DNA of 64,000 nt. It comes from Triops longicaudatus. Its lineage: Eukaryota > Arthropoda > Branchiopoda > Notostraca > Triopsidae. Below, piece after piece: positions 22,288-33,140 of this stretch. Both the position numbers and the translations under genes were made by a program. A model generated the notes under the pieces. The model saw nothing but the letters and a program-made list of their open reading frames with translations, searched no databases and was not told the origin of the DNA. The stretch covers positions 310,001 through 374,000 of the forward strand of contig JAGQDJ010000633.1 in assembly GCA_022885665.1 (NCBI GenBank), read 5' to 3'. Each line of letters opens with the position of its first letter. Positions within the stretch are counted from its first letter, which is position 1.

Positions 22288-25200
22288 TCATTCCCTTAGC
22301 TTGTGCCACTCAGCTATCTGGCGACGTGGCGAGTACAGAACTTCGTTCCAATGATGCAGAGCCGAGCCGGTAGCTTTAGGCCCACCCAGTTCCAGTCTAC
22401 CAATAACCTACGAGGGATAGGGAAAAAAAAAGAAAGAAAAAATTGTTTAGTGAGGTACGTCTATGTACACTTTACGCCTCTTCCCAGCATCATTAGCCTT
22501 AATGAGTGCAGCTGGGAGCAGGGAAGCTAAGAATCGTAACATTATCACATCATCTCTCAGCCAAACCAAGTTATAAAAAAAAGATAAAGAAAATCATATG
22601 AAGGGATCAAGCAAGTTACAAAGGCATGACAAAGACCTTCTAGCTAAGTAAGATTTCTCCGAATACCGCAACGTAAGTCTGAATTGACAAAGTTTGTCTT
22701 GTTAGTATTTACACAGCTGCAACAAAGTCACAAGTTTCTCATTACACAAATGGATATACGCAGAAGATCATGTCTCGTGGGCTTACCCACGACTTCGAAT
22801 TTCATTGTTCTCTCGCAACATGGGTCTTTGGAATCTGCGCTTTAGATAGGTTTTACGTTTTTCCGGAAAGTTCCCCCCCCCCCCCCTTTACGAAGCGCGA
22901 ATTAAATCTTCCTGGACCTCAGCCCAACCGGTAATGAAAAAAGTTAAAGACACAGTTAATTAAACGTACCTCGTTTTTAGTGACGCGATCCCAATCTAAG
23001 ACGAGGAACTCCAAACTAAGATTTTCAAGTCCTTCAGCGCCAGCTGGCACGTCAAAAACGAAGGACTCGTTAAATACGGGATTGAGCGTCCTCTTTTTCA
23101 CGTGGGTTTTTTTCTTCGCAATTCGCTGCCCGTTATGAAGCAAATAAATTTTTACGTACGGATCTGGACGAAAGAGAGAAAAAGATATTCGTTTATTAGT
23201 GAATCCACAAAACACAATTACATCCTTGCGTTATTCAAAGCTTCTTAGCTAAAGTTTGAATCCAATTTGGAGACTTAAGCATCTAAGCTTTCTAGTTCCC
23301 TCGGCAACTTTATCGAAGAGTTCACTGAGTGAGTGGAGTCACTTAATCGTAATCACTTCAGGACAAAGGAAACACCTTCATTAAGTTAGATCCAATCTCA
23401 AGTCTTGTTTAAGCTGTTTTAGGAGATTCAAACTTCAGCGAAAAACTTTGTGAATGTTTACCTGCAAGGCCAGTGATATCCATACGAGGGATATTCCTAG
23501 CCTTCAAGATTACAGCAGTCAAGCGAGAAGCTTGAGGCTGGTAGCATAAAGAAACCAGCAGCTCGCCACGCCCTTGGCTTCTCATCTAAAAACCCACCGA
23601 AATAAAAAGAAAGTTGACAAAGAAACTTTCTTTTAAGGCGACTACTAAAACAGTCTTACTTTTAGGCTGCGAGGAGCAATATCCCGGGACAAAATAGCTA
23701 GTGAAGTTGCTGGGTTTGTTGAAGTAGGCGTGGCCGGGGATTGCTCTCCATTACCATTGGTTATTTGCTCAGTTTCTTCCAGCGCGGCCGTTACTGGCAA
23801 CATGACTTCCCCGATAACGTCGTCACGGGAATAGCGATCAAAACTCAATATGGCAAAATGAAGCGTCAAACTCTGTGTTCCGCACATAAAAATTAATATT
23901 AGTTTATGCCCATGGCTGCTGTTGCGCCAGAAAAGCGTACACGTATTTCTAGTTTTAGATACATTTACGCAGCTGATGACACGCCTAATAGCACTGTGTA
24001 ACCCTCTTCTCTCCGAATAGCTTGCAATGAAAGTCGCAAGGAAATGTCATTAAGATTTACTGCAAAAGCTACTTCTGTCTCTCACATTCCTTGACAATGA
24101 AATATTAATAAATAATCTCAAAAACTTTCGGTTTGATCGTTTTTCGGAATTACTAATCTTCTTTGAGCGACATCTACGGAACTGTAACAAGTGACAAAAC
24201 AGCTTAGGAACTAAGTTTATTTCCTTGTAACGTAATTTGTATTAGAAACCGTTAGATAGCTTTGTGCGCTATAAATCCGTCTTTTTTATGCGTGATATGC
24301 ATGAAGAGAAACTTTCTTTCCTCAAATTGGAAAAATCGTCGAATCACTGCAACTTTACTGAGACTATTTTTATCGAAAATTTTCACTATCGATTAACCTC
24401 ATTTACGATTACTAAAAAGTTTTGAAAAAATCTAACAGTGTTTGCGTGATGGGCGTCAACGAATCCTTTGTTATTCGATTTGACTCATTTGTTGAAAACG
24501 TAACCAATGCTGAAACCGTGTGGTATTGTGTCCTATTATGTATATTTTATATGGTATAATTATAATAGAAGTAAAAATCTGCTCATATGCTATATTGTTT
24601 TCATCACACATAAGTTTTAAACTTACAGCCAGCTGGTTGACAGCGATGCCATAGAAGGTGAAGTCTTCATCGTAGACTGGATTCAAGGTTCGACGTAGTA
24701 CTCGAGTTTTGACTTTGTGCTGCTTGTCGGGTAATAACTGCAATTTGACGTACGGGTCGCTGGTTCCGGCTCCTGAGTCACGTACTGGTAAACCCACACA
24801 TTTGACGACAGTGACCATCAGCGTGTTCTTCTCCCCGTTATGTCTAGGAATTGACAAATGATAGTACATTGAAACGCGGTTACGAGAACAGGAAAAACCA
24901 ATAATCATTTCTTTTAGCCTATTATTCATGGGTCTGGGCTCCATTGAGACTTCATCGAGGCAGAATAATAGTTCGTAAGTGGGCTCCCTTTGTGGCCCTC
25001 CACCTTTTCTTTCCTTTCAAAGCACTCAGAGAGAAAAGATACTCCCAATTTCGACAGTAAAACGAGAATCGATGTTGTCTGCGGGCGGGACTATCCAATC
25101 CCCTGCAGCCATTGCTGTCATTAATGAACTATTTTTCTCCTACCTTACCATTACCCGCATCCCAATTCCCTTCTCTTTTATTGAAAAAAAAAAAGATTCA

Positions 25201-28071
25201 AATAACACTTGTCAAAGGAGCCTAAAACCCCTTAGACTTGGTTTTCAGCTGTCACAAACTTCCAGCTATCCGAGCTACTGAGCAAGGGAAGAATTCCTGC
25301 GATGGAAGGGCACGTTTACGACTGCTTTGGCCACAAAGTTCAAAGTCGACGTGGCTCTAAACAAAAGCTTTCCACTTGTTTAACAGTAACAGAGCTTCGC
25401 GTCTTTAAATTGCTAATAGGGTTCGTGCGGCCCTCCGGAAAGCAATTCGTCCAATAGAAGAGACGTGTAGACAGAAGACTAAGAAGGAATTGGGAGACAA
25501 TCAAATCCTTTTTCTGGCATGGTTGTGAAAAGCTTCATATCGAGAAAGGATGCAAGGCGCAATTTGGTTTGGAGTCAGTACGAAACAAAGGAAATAGTTT
25601 GTGCGCATATCTCAACCAGAGAGACGACGCGAAATGATACGAGCAAAAGAGAAAAGTATGTTTACATACCTGACTTTGAAGAAGAGCCTGCCGAGTTTAT
25701 TGGAACCTTCACCGCTTCCTTTGCTATCTTTAGCCTCAACTTGGGTCGGGTTCTTGGTATTGCTGCAAACCGTGCCCGGTCCGCTGAAGTCGGCCAAAGC
25801 GTGTTCTTTGACGACCGTCAAGTCAGTCGGTGACTTCTTTTTCTCGCATTCCACAGCAAAGCGAATGCTGCTTTCACTACGGAAGTCTTCGGCATGGTAC
25901 GGGCTGGCTGACGAAGATGGTGAGCGGATACCCAAAGGTGTACGTCGGCTACCAGGAGTTGGGCTTGAGCTGTTATCCCCCACGGGAGCTTCATATGTGG
26001 GAGTTAGCTGATTCGGCGTAGGCCCTAGAAATAGCACGTTTTGAAGAAACAGTCAGCTCCTTTTCAATTTGACCGCAGCATTGTTGGCAATTATAGTTGT
26101 TCGTAACGTATAAATTTTGTATTTATAGTCTAATAACCCATTAGTAAAAATTCCAAACCAAGAATTGCGATATAAAGACCAGTAAGTAGCTATGTTCATA
26201 GTCCTTCAATTGTCTAAAAATGGAATTTCGTTGCAGGAGACTATTTTATAGCGAATTTCGGCTATTGTGGACAGATTTTACGGTCACCAGTTACGTAAAT
26301 ATAACGGAAAAGTGTCTGATATAATAAATGACTAATAAATTATGGATACTTAGAACAGCTTTTTATCGTCCCGGAAGGTTCGTTACAAAGAGATTCCACT
26401 ACACTATTACTTTGAACTATTTTAATAGGTCATTGCGTTAACGGGCTTTGCTTGTGAAATACATTTACCCCAGAATTCCCATTTCCGTGCCATAGGAACA
26501 CATACGGTAATAAAAGACGACCTAATGTAGTACTCTCATTATAACAAACTTACGACGACCAGAAAAAAACTGTTCGGTGTACCAGGACTTCGTTGTGTTA
26601 GACGCTTCCGTACTTTTACATTACTCGAGACCTTAAAATCTGTCCACTAAAATTAACAGTTCGTTATAAAAGGTTTCTTTATAATAAAACTCCTGTTTTT
26701 CTTTTAGGAAACAAATTACATAAGAAATTTCAGAAAGAGCACTCTTAACTATAGTTCGGGAAGTGAAGAACCTTACAATTGTGTTGGACAACGTATATTT
26801 AATTTACAGAATATTGCAATGCTTCGAGCTCAGTCGGTCTAACTGGCTTTTTGTTTATCCGAAATGCAGCCTAGCGCCGTATATATCAGATACGAAGTCT
26901 TCAACTGTGCTTGGATCTGCAAGGTTTCTAAAACAAGAAAACCAATTTCTACTCCTTCCATCTAGAAAACGAAATCTAAATAGGACCAAAAAAAGGTACT
27001 TATAGTATACAAAATTGCTCTTCGTATAAGAATCGCTGAGTTCAGCAAGTTCCCGAACACTGCACGGTGATGAACGTCAGGTCTCTAAGCGATTCAGCTT
27101 CCCTTTTTGTCTTTCCTTTGCCCCCTGTCACAAAGTAAGACATTTACTTCTTAAGCTGTGAAAGACAAGATAAGAAGAAATCGAGTGCCAGCCACAGGAA
27201 AGAGGCCATGGGGACAGAGGAAAAACTCTCTGGATAGGCTCATAAATTGTGAAACCACCTCGAATCTCTTATTGTACTGGCTAGACCGGACTTTCATTCC
27301 CATAAAAAATAATTCAAAAAACACAAATAAAAAAGAGAAAAAATACAGCAACGTAGCAACGGACGATCCGAACATCGCGTTCTTCACAACCTTGTGTCGC
27401 AGCTTGCTGATCCGCCCACAAGGGTCGGGAGGTTAAGGTTAAGGGTGGTTAGGATGGCCAGAACAGGAGGCAGGAAATCGTCTCTGACAGGCCATTATTG
27501 TCGTGTTTCCAAGTGTGAAAAAGCTTAGGCGTCGCTAGCACGGTGGTAACATTTTTAGCCCACTCATTTGCCTTCTTGGCAGCAAAAAGATACAGGAACG
27601 TAACCCACGGCAACCAACTACTGTACAATTTTATGAACAAGTGCCAAGGAAGGGAGTTTCTAACGACTTCGATACTTTGGGAGAAAAACGATCCGCTAAC
27701 AGCATGTAAAATGCGATTTTATCAGAAGTTACAAACAATGAAATTTCGTTACCTTGCTGCGGGCTCGGTGTCTTGACGGCAGCCCCAGGCGGTGTTTTGG
27801 CTCCAGTGGGGCTGGGTGATTTCTTGAGGTAGTAAGGTGGGCCGCCAGAGGATTGAGGGGGTCTCACAGCGGTAGGTCTACGGACAGGCAACGGACGGCC
27901 CTCCGATACTCGTAATTTCTTGTTTCGTACCCTTTTGCCCCGGACGCACAGGCAGCTCACAGCCAACGCCGTCGAAAGTAGTAGAAATCCCCCAAGGCAG
28001 ATACCCACTAAGGCTGGAGTGCTTACTACAATAACGCAAAGGTAAGACAACAATGTAGTAACACCGTACAT
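22288..28071 (-). CDS. Sytalpha: Synaptotagmin alpha-type vesicle protein
   Basis: Membrane-anchored protein with tandem C2 domains, acting in vesicle exocytosis. Minus-strand coding exons: 28071-27753 (or from 28025), 26024-25670, 24843-24627, 23872-23660, 23585-23462, 23163-22970, 22407-22288. All phases join and give about 513 residues from the ATG at 28071. A hydrophobic segment (TPALVGICLGGFLLLSTALA) and a basic stop-transfer RGKRVRNKK form the N-terminal anchor, followed by a Ser/Pro-rich linker. C2A has TSDPYVKLQLLPDKQHKVK, RTLNPVYDEDF and LSFDRYSRDD. C2B has ADPYVKIYLL, KKKTHVKKRTLNPVFNESF and VLDWDRVTKNE. The C-terminus is HHWNEV...RRQIAEWHKL then stop. The C2 wording is closest to insect Syt-alpha as I know it; Syt-beta is the main alternative. 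A possible acceptor AG at 28027-28026 means the true start could lie in an upstream exon. Confidence 0.92.
22873..22886. repeat. Poly-C tract (14 bp) in synaptotagmin intron
   Basis: Fourteen consecutive C on the + strand within the last intron of the synaptotagmin gene. Likely length-variable. Confidence 0.9.
26221..26401 (-). mobile_element. MITE remnant, pogo/Tc1-mariner type, copy 1
   Basis: About 180 bp in a synaptotagmin intron. The ends are inverted: the left end reads TGGAATTTCGTTGCAGGAG, and the right end on the other strand reads TGGAATCTCTTTGTAACGA. The inside has the TTATAGCGAA / CGTTACAA motifs typical of short nonautonomous pogo/Tigger-like elements. No transposase ORF. A second, inverted copy lies about 125 bp to the right. 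Confidence 0.6.
26528..26700 (+). mobile_element. MITE remnant, pogo/Tc1-mariner type, copy 2
   Basis: Same element as at 26221-26401 but in the opposite orientation and more decayed. Shared blocks include TAAAATCTGTCCAC and the TTCGTTATAAA / TTCGCTATAAA pair. The two copies sit head to head inside the synaptotagmin intron and could form a hairpin in the pre-mRNA. Confidence 0.55.
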
Positions 28072-29900
28072 TTACGGCTCGTGATTATTACACTGAACCA
28101 GTGGAATTTAGTCGCTAATAGAAAACGAGAACTGTATCCTGCGTTGCATGAATTCATGAAAAATTTGTGAACACGACTTCCTGGCTTGCTTTTCACCTTA
28201 GACTTTTCATACACAAATCCCTTGTTAGGTGTTTTCTCGCTAATTTTGAATAGACAAACCGGCACACGAACTTTCGACACTTCAGAAACTGTTGTCACCT
28301 TACGAAAGTTTGCCAACTTCCGTAAAATTCTCACATACCTGCAAATCTGGTTACACTCACAAGTATTTCTAAAACCATTGTACTGGTATACACTCAAAAA
28401 TATTGTCATGATTATCCGTTCGGCATTGATCCAGGAGTGATGTGTACCACTATAAAGGCCAAATTAGGGTATTTGAATAATGGTTAGTAAAAATGATGCA
28501 CATCTATTATGAAGACTGGCACAGTGAACAAAGAAATTATGGGTTTGTACTATGTAATAAAAAGAGAGCGTATGTCATGATTGCCTGAAGCCACCTTAGC
28601 GTCCGTCCGTATCTAACGGACGTTTGCGTTTCTACTGGGCCCTGCTATTCCTTGCTAGCTGCACCAGGTCTAGCGAAGCCCACGGCGCAGCCGAAGCAAC
28701 TGTGAGGGAATGAAAAAGCACGACTGGCGCCGTCAACAACTGACTCGTAAAGATGGGAAGCCGCCGGTGTGTATGACCAACTGTTTTAGTTTACCTAGAG
28801 AAGAAAATATAATATTTCTCTCCTTATCGGCCTCAGGGATATTAATGAAACACGCGGTCGGAATGTGCTAGTAGACACTAATTCATCTTTCTTTCAAGGA
28901 ACGAAACCGATATGTTCCTCCTGGCTCTTCAGTTGATTATTTCGGGTCGCGCGACACCACTTAATTTGCGGACATGGTCGTTAAACGGGGCCTTTTATAT
29001 GTGTTCGTCCCTTCTACCATGGTAACTAACAGCTTCAGTCGCTCCTTCGCGTCGTGGAAATTACATGTAACACTTTTCTCGCGGACGTGAAAAAATGGAA
29101 TCAACCTTGTAGGTTATAGACTCTGAGGCACACGAAGATTTTTTGTATCAAGAATTCCAATAGAAAGGAAAATGAGTTAAGAATTCCGGAGTCTGAGTAG
29201 TATGTTTTTCTAGGAAAATGGCGGGGCAAAGATCGTTGCGTATGTTAGAGTCTATTATTGCGTGCAAAACAGTAGCTAACATTCCGAAAGTTGGCACACC
29301 CGATACGATCGCGTGCTGCGTGGTGTCACGCTGAGCTTCGGTGCAAGGTAAGCATTTTGGAAGCATCTTATGGACACATGCCTGCTTGTCTCTGCCAGGA
29401 ACCTGTTCATCGATCAGCTAAAAGTTGCACGGTGTTTTAGTGATATCAAGACTTATTCGACAGTTAAGAGCAGACAAAAGACTTGTCAAAAGAATGATAC
29501 CAACAAAAGACACCACAAAAAGAACATATCGATTCGGTGTGTTTGCATCAAATCAATGATCCATACGGTATCATTCTCACGGTATCTCATTTCACGCACG
29601 GAATTAACAGGATTTTATAAAGGAGTATTAAGAAGTTTTAAGAGTCAGTTTTAACTGAAAACCTCTTAGGAACGAAATCCTATAAAAATCTTGCCAAGTG
29701 TACAAAAAGGATAAATAGCATACAAGACTTAACTTTAGTGCGCGAACCTTTTTCCGTTGCGATCGGACTAGCACGCAAAGAAGTGGGTTTTCCTTTGCGC
29801 GATCAATGTCGCGAGACAGTGAAGGCTATTTGTCATTAGACGCCATCTAGCTAACACACGCATAAGTAGTTTGCTATACTCAATTCTCTCGCAGTTGTCA

Positions 29901-30733
29901 CTCGAACACAAGGTTATTGAAAAGGTTAGGCCGTCCGAGTCGGCAAACGTCGACACGGGGTTGATGAGGCTGAACCATGATGTCATTGGGATGCGCACGC
30001 TTTCGAACGAATTGTGCTAGTGAGAACAGGCATTACCCATTATGCACTCCTCCCTTAACAGAGGATGTGTATGATTCTTGTATTTCTTGTTAAATACACC
30101 TTTAGAATATTCTTAAACTTTGAGGGCTTTATTTACTTTTCATTTCCTTTATCATACACAAATCTACTTATCTATTTGTCTATTTCGCAGAATTCAATAC
30201 ATTTGGATAAAATCGCAACATTCTTCATGTATTTTCCGTGGACTAACAATGAAATTGCGTGTAGCGAAAAGTGCTGTTAGCTGGAAACGATCGAAACGTT
30301 AAAAACAGGAAAAATGTAGGAAATACATATGTGAAGTGCAAACAATAGAGAGAAAAGTATGTCACGTGCCTCAGAAAACATGATTTTGAATGGAAACGTG
30401 GTTCCAATGAACTAATATTCGTTATCTCTTAGATCGGTGTTGTGACTTGTAAGCTAATATAATTGAAGAAAACGAAAGAAATTTAATGAAATGAAATTTA
30501 ATTAAATGAAAAGTGAATAAAGCCTTCCAAGTTTACGAATATTACAAACGTGTATTTAACAAGAAATACAAGCATCACACACATCCTCTGTCGGGGATGA
30601 GCGCATAACAGGTGATGTTTGTTCTCACTAGTACCGTCTGTTCTACAGCTCGCGCATACCAATGATGAACGACATCTGCGTTTGCCGACACGGGATGGCC
30701 TAACCTTTTAAATAACTTTGGACACGTTCGAGA
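29901..30733. repeat. Fold-back inverted repeat, arms about 190 bp, loop 450 bp
   Basis: The arm at 29901-30099, reverse-complemented, aligns with 30550-30733. Both start GTGTATTTAACAAGAAATAC and share ACACATCCTCTGT, TGTTCTCACTAG, GTTTGCCGAC and GGCCTAACCTTTT. The first 42 nt differ at two positions; overall identity is about 75%. Indels not divisible by three argue against conserved coding. The structure fits a fold-back or MITE-like element or an old inverted duplication; no flanking target-site duplication is obvious. Confidence 0.75.
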
Positions 30734-31750
30734 GTATTGGCGACCCGCACTTACTATTTGTAACTAACTTCCGGTAGATATCTATAAAAAAATCAAACAA
30801 GTTCTGTAATCAGCCTTGGCATACTTAAGGACCGTATGCAAATGGTGAAGAATAAGATCTGTATCCGCAAAGGCTGTACTACAAACAGTGACATTGCATT
30901 GTACCAATATAACTTTATATGGTCCCATATAGTTTTAAGTTTTTTATTTACAATTAATAGCACCGTTGTCATACGGAAGACAATCTTGTGAAATGCAGTT
31001 TGAGCCCAAGAAATTATTATAATTCGTTAATTCGAGCATTGCTACCTGTGTGGCAAGTTCCCCTCACGCCATGGTAAAGAATACTGTACACTGAATTCGC
31101 TACACTACATTGACAGAAAGTATGCATTGAACGGAGTCTAGAATGCAACGGTAAACGAATGTTTATTTATCTACTGTAAACGGGCATCTCAGCTGCGCTC
31201 AAAAGGTTCAAAAAGAGGTGGCCTATCGCATCTAACTGGAAGGCTAACAGTTATAATATTTAATTAACGGTCGTTAAGGGCACCCGTAATAGTATACAGG
31301 TTTTCCCGATAGGACAAGAGATCGATAGGCTTTCCAGGAATCAATCAGTCCGTGGACAGGTTCTTGGGAAACTTACAGCTTGTGTAACCCACTGTTTCCC
31401 ACCCACAAGTAGGTCGCATTGACCGTGAACGACCTTTCGTCAACAAGCGAGGGTGATTCTTTTGTAGAACCACGGCAGAAATACTGCGGAGTGAGGGCAG
31501 GGAGGTGGAGTTAGGAAGGAAAGGTCATCATGCTGACGGAAATCAATACTCCGCGGACGGGAGCCAAGTTGGTTCGTCCTCTTTTTATCCGATGACGTCA
31601 CTTTTCTTGGCCCTGTGTTGCGGCTATTTCTCCAGAAGAAGCTAGATCGTTCCACAAAACTTTGCCAGTTATTTTTTTTTCTTTTATTACGCACTAAGGA
31701 TACGCCTATAAGCTACTAAAACATCATCTTTATAGGGAGTACTGGCAGAG

Positions 31751-31897
31751 ATGGATGAATTTCGACGTACCATGGCAACTTATCGATTCCTGACTGAAAT
31801 CGAGGCCTTTGTTGGAGGAAAACATGCCCTGAACATGCGGGTTCAACGTTACTTTATGATTTTACGATCTATGAAACATTCAATATGGGCAGCCTGA
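31751..31897 (+). other. Unassigned short ORF (48 codons)
   Basis: ATG at 31751 to TGA at 31895-31897, 48 residues starting MDEFRRTMATYRFLTEIEAF. It is preceded at 31735 by an acceptor-like TTTATAG that would keep the same frame open. A second frame just downstream (Trp/Pro-rich, containing ANPPVGWPAPRPLQ) ends at about 32027. I recognise neither. It could be a small gene, a pseudogene fragment or chance. Confidence 0.2.
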
Positions 31898-32619
31898 AAA
31901 ACATAGCGTTCAAGAAAAAGCCTGGTATGACCAAAGGAAACAAATCGAACAGGCAACCTACGCGAATCCACCGGTTGGATGGCCGGCCCCTCGTCCTCTC
32001 CAGCGGACACCATCTTGACGGAAGTTGTGGTTTCCAGTTTTCACTATTAACAGGAAGCTTGTCGCAATCCTTGCAAAAGCTGTCACTTAAGAAAAATCTA
32101 AGCCGCGGGCCCTTTTTGTGTGTTAACAAAAGACAAGGCTAGCACGCACGCACATGCACTCACAATTAAAGTCGAAGCATTTTCGCAATGCTTCCGTTAA
32201 CCGAAGCAATTAAATGCAAATTTAAAAGTACTAAATTAAACTTCTGACGGTAGCCGTCTCGTTGCAAACCTGAGTAAGTGTTGTGTTTTACTAAGGGAGT
32301 GGCCACCGAGAAGTCTTCGTACATAGCCGGTGTAATACCAGGCTGCGTTCGACGACTAAGACCAGAAGGCTGCGCAACTCGGTCGCCAGTAGTTAGTGCT
32401 AAAGGCATCACTGCAATCCTGTAGTGACGACACTGAATAGCGCCTAATCCAAAGGAGGGTTCACGGTTGCACTACTAGAGGTAGAAACTTCGTAGCTGCC
32501 CTTATATGTTTAGTTGAGTTATGAAGGTTCTGGCACAAAGAAACTGAGCTACATCCATGTAAAACTTGCTACAACCCAACAATAGCCGCAAGCTTAAGTT
32601 GGATTTTTTAATAAAAAAA

Positions 32620-32790
32620 TACTTCATTAAAATGTCGCTTTAACGTAATAGGTAGGGGAAGGAAAAATTATCCTTTATAGCGGATTGTATGTATTAGCCA
32701 GTATTGGAATAAATAGTCTACATTTCATTTTGGTGGACTTTTATAGAAAATTCGTTATAATGATGTATGTTATAGCGAGATTTTACTGTA
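32620..32790 (+). mobile_element. MITE remnant, pogo/Tc1-mariner type, copy 3
   Basis: The right end on the opposite strand reads TACAGTAAAATCTCGCTATA, the classic style of pogo/Tigger terminal repeat. The left end has AAAATGTCGCTTTAACGTA, matching 16 of 19 in inverted orientation. TATAGCGGA and TTCGTTATAA motifs lie inside. About 170 bp, no ORF, 350 bp upstream of the MPP10 start codon. Confidence 0.6.
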
Positions 32791-33140
32791 TTACATAATT
32801 TTACAACATAACTGCAGAAAACTCTTTTCAAGTGAATGAATTTACACTGTCAGTCAACCTGAACGTTATCGTCAACGTTTTGACTTTTTAGTGGACAGCC
32901 TGTTAATAAGGGAGCTTAACAACTTCATGCATATGCCGTTAATGTAACATACGGACATTACCTGCGTTGGAAGGAAACTGTCTTGTCATAAAAGAAACTT
33001 GTAAGCGACAGACAAAAAAGTTGATGTCCTGCGTTAGCAATTGAGGCTATTCAAATTAAAAGCCTCGTTTTGATCTACTGTATGATGCTGCCATCTACCA
33101 CTTCTTTTGTGAACTGCGAAATAGGTCTTTAAAAACAAGC

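Larger units (their letters stand above)
28072..33140. other. Intergenic region between synaptotagmin and MPP10
   Basis: No recognised protein gene. A GC-richer stretch at about 28590-28800 lies 0.5-0.7 kb upstream of the synaptotagmin start. It has Inr-like TCAGTT on the minus strand near 28750, so it is a candidate promoter or 5' exon for that gene. Further right are a fold-back inverted repeat (29901-30733), a short unassigned ORF (31751-31897), a CRE palindrome (31593-31600) and a third MITE remnant (about 32620-32790). Confidence 0.5.

Noticed and set aside
22003..22530. Two + strand ORFs of 75-98 codons
   Set aside because: Antisense to, or flanking, the last synaptotagmin exon (22407-22288).
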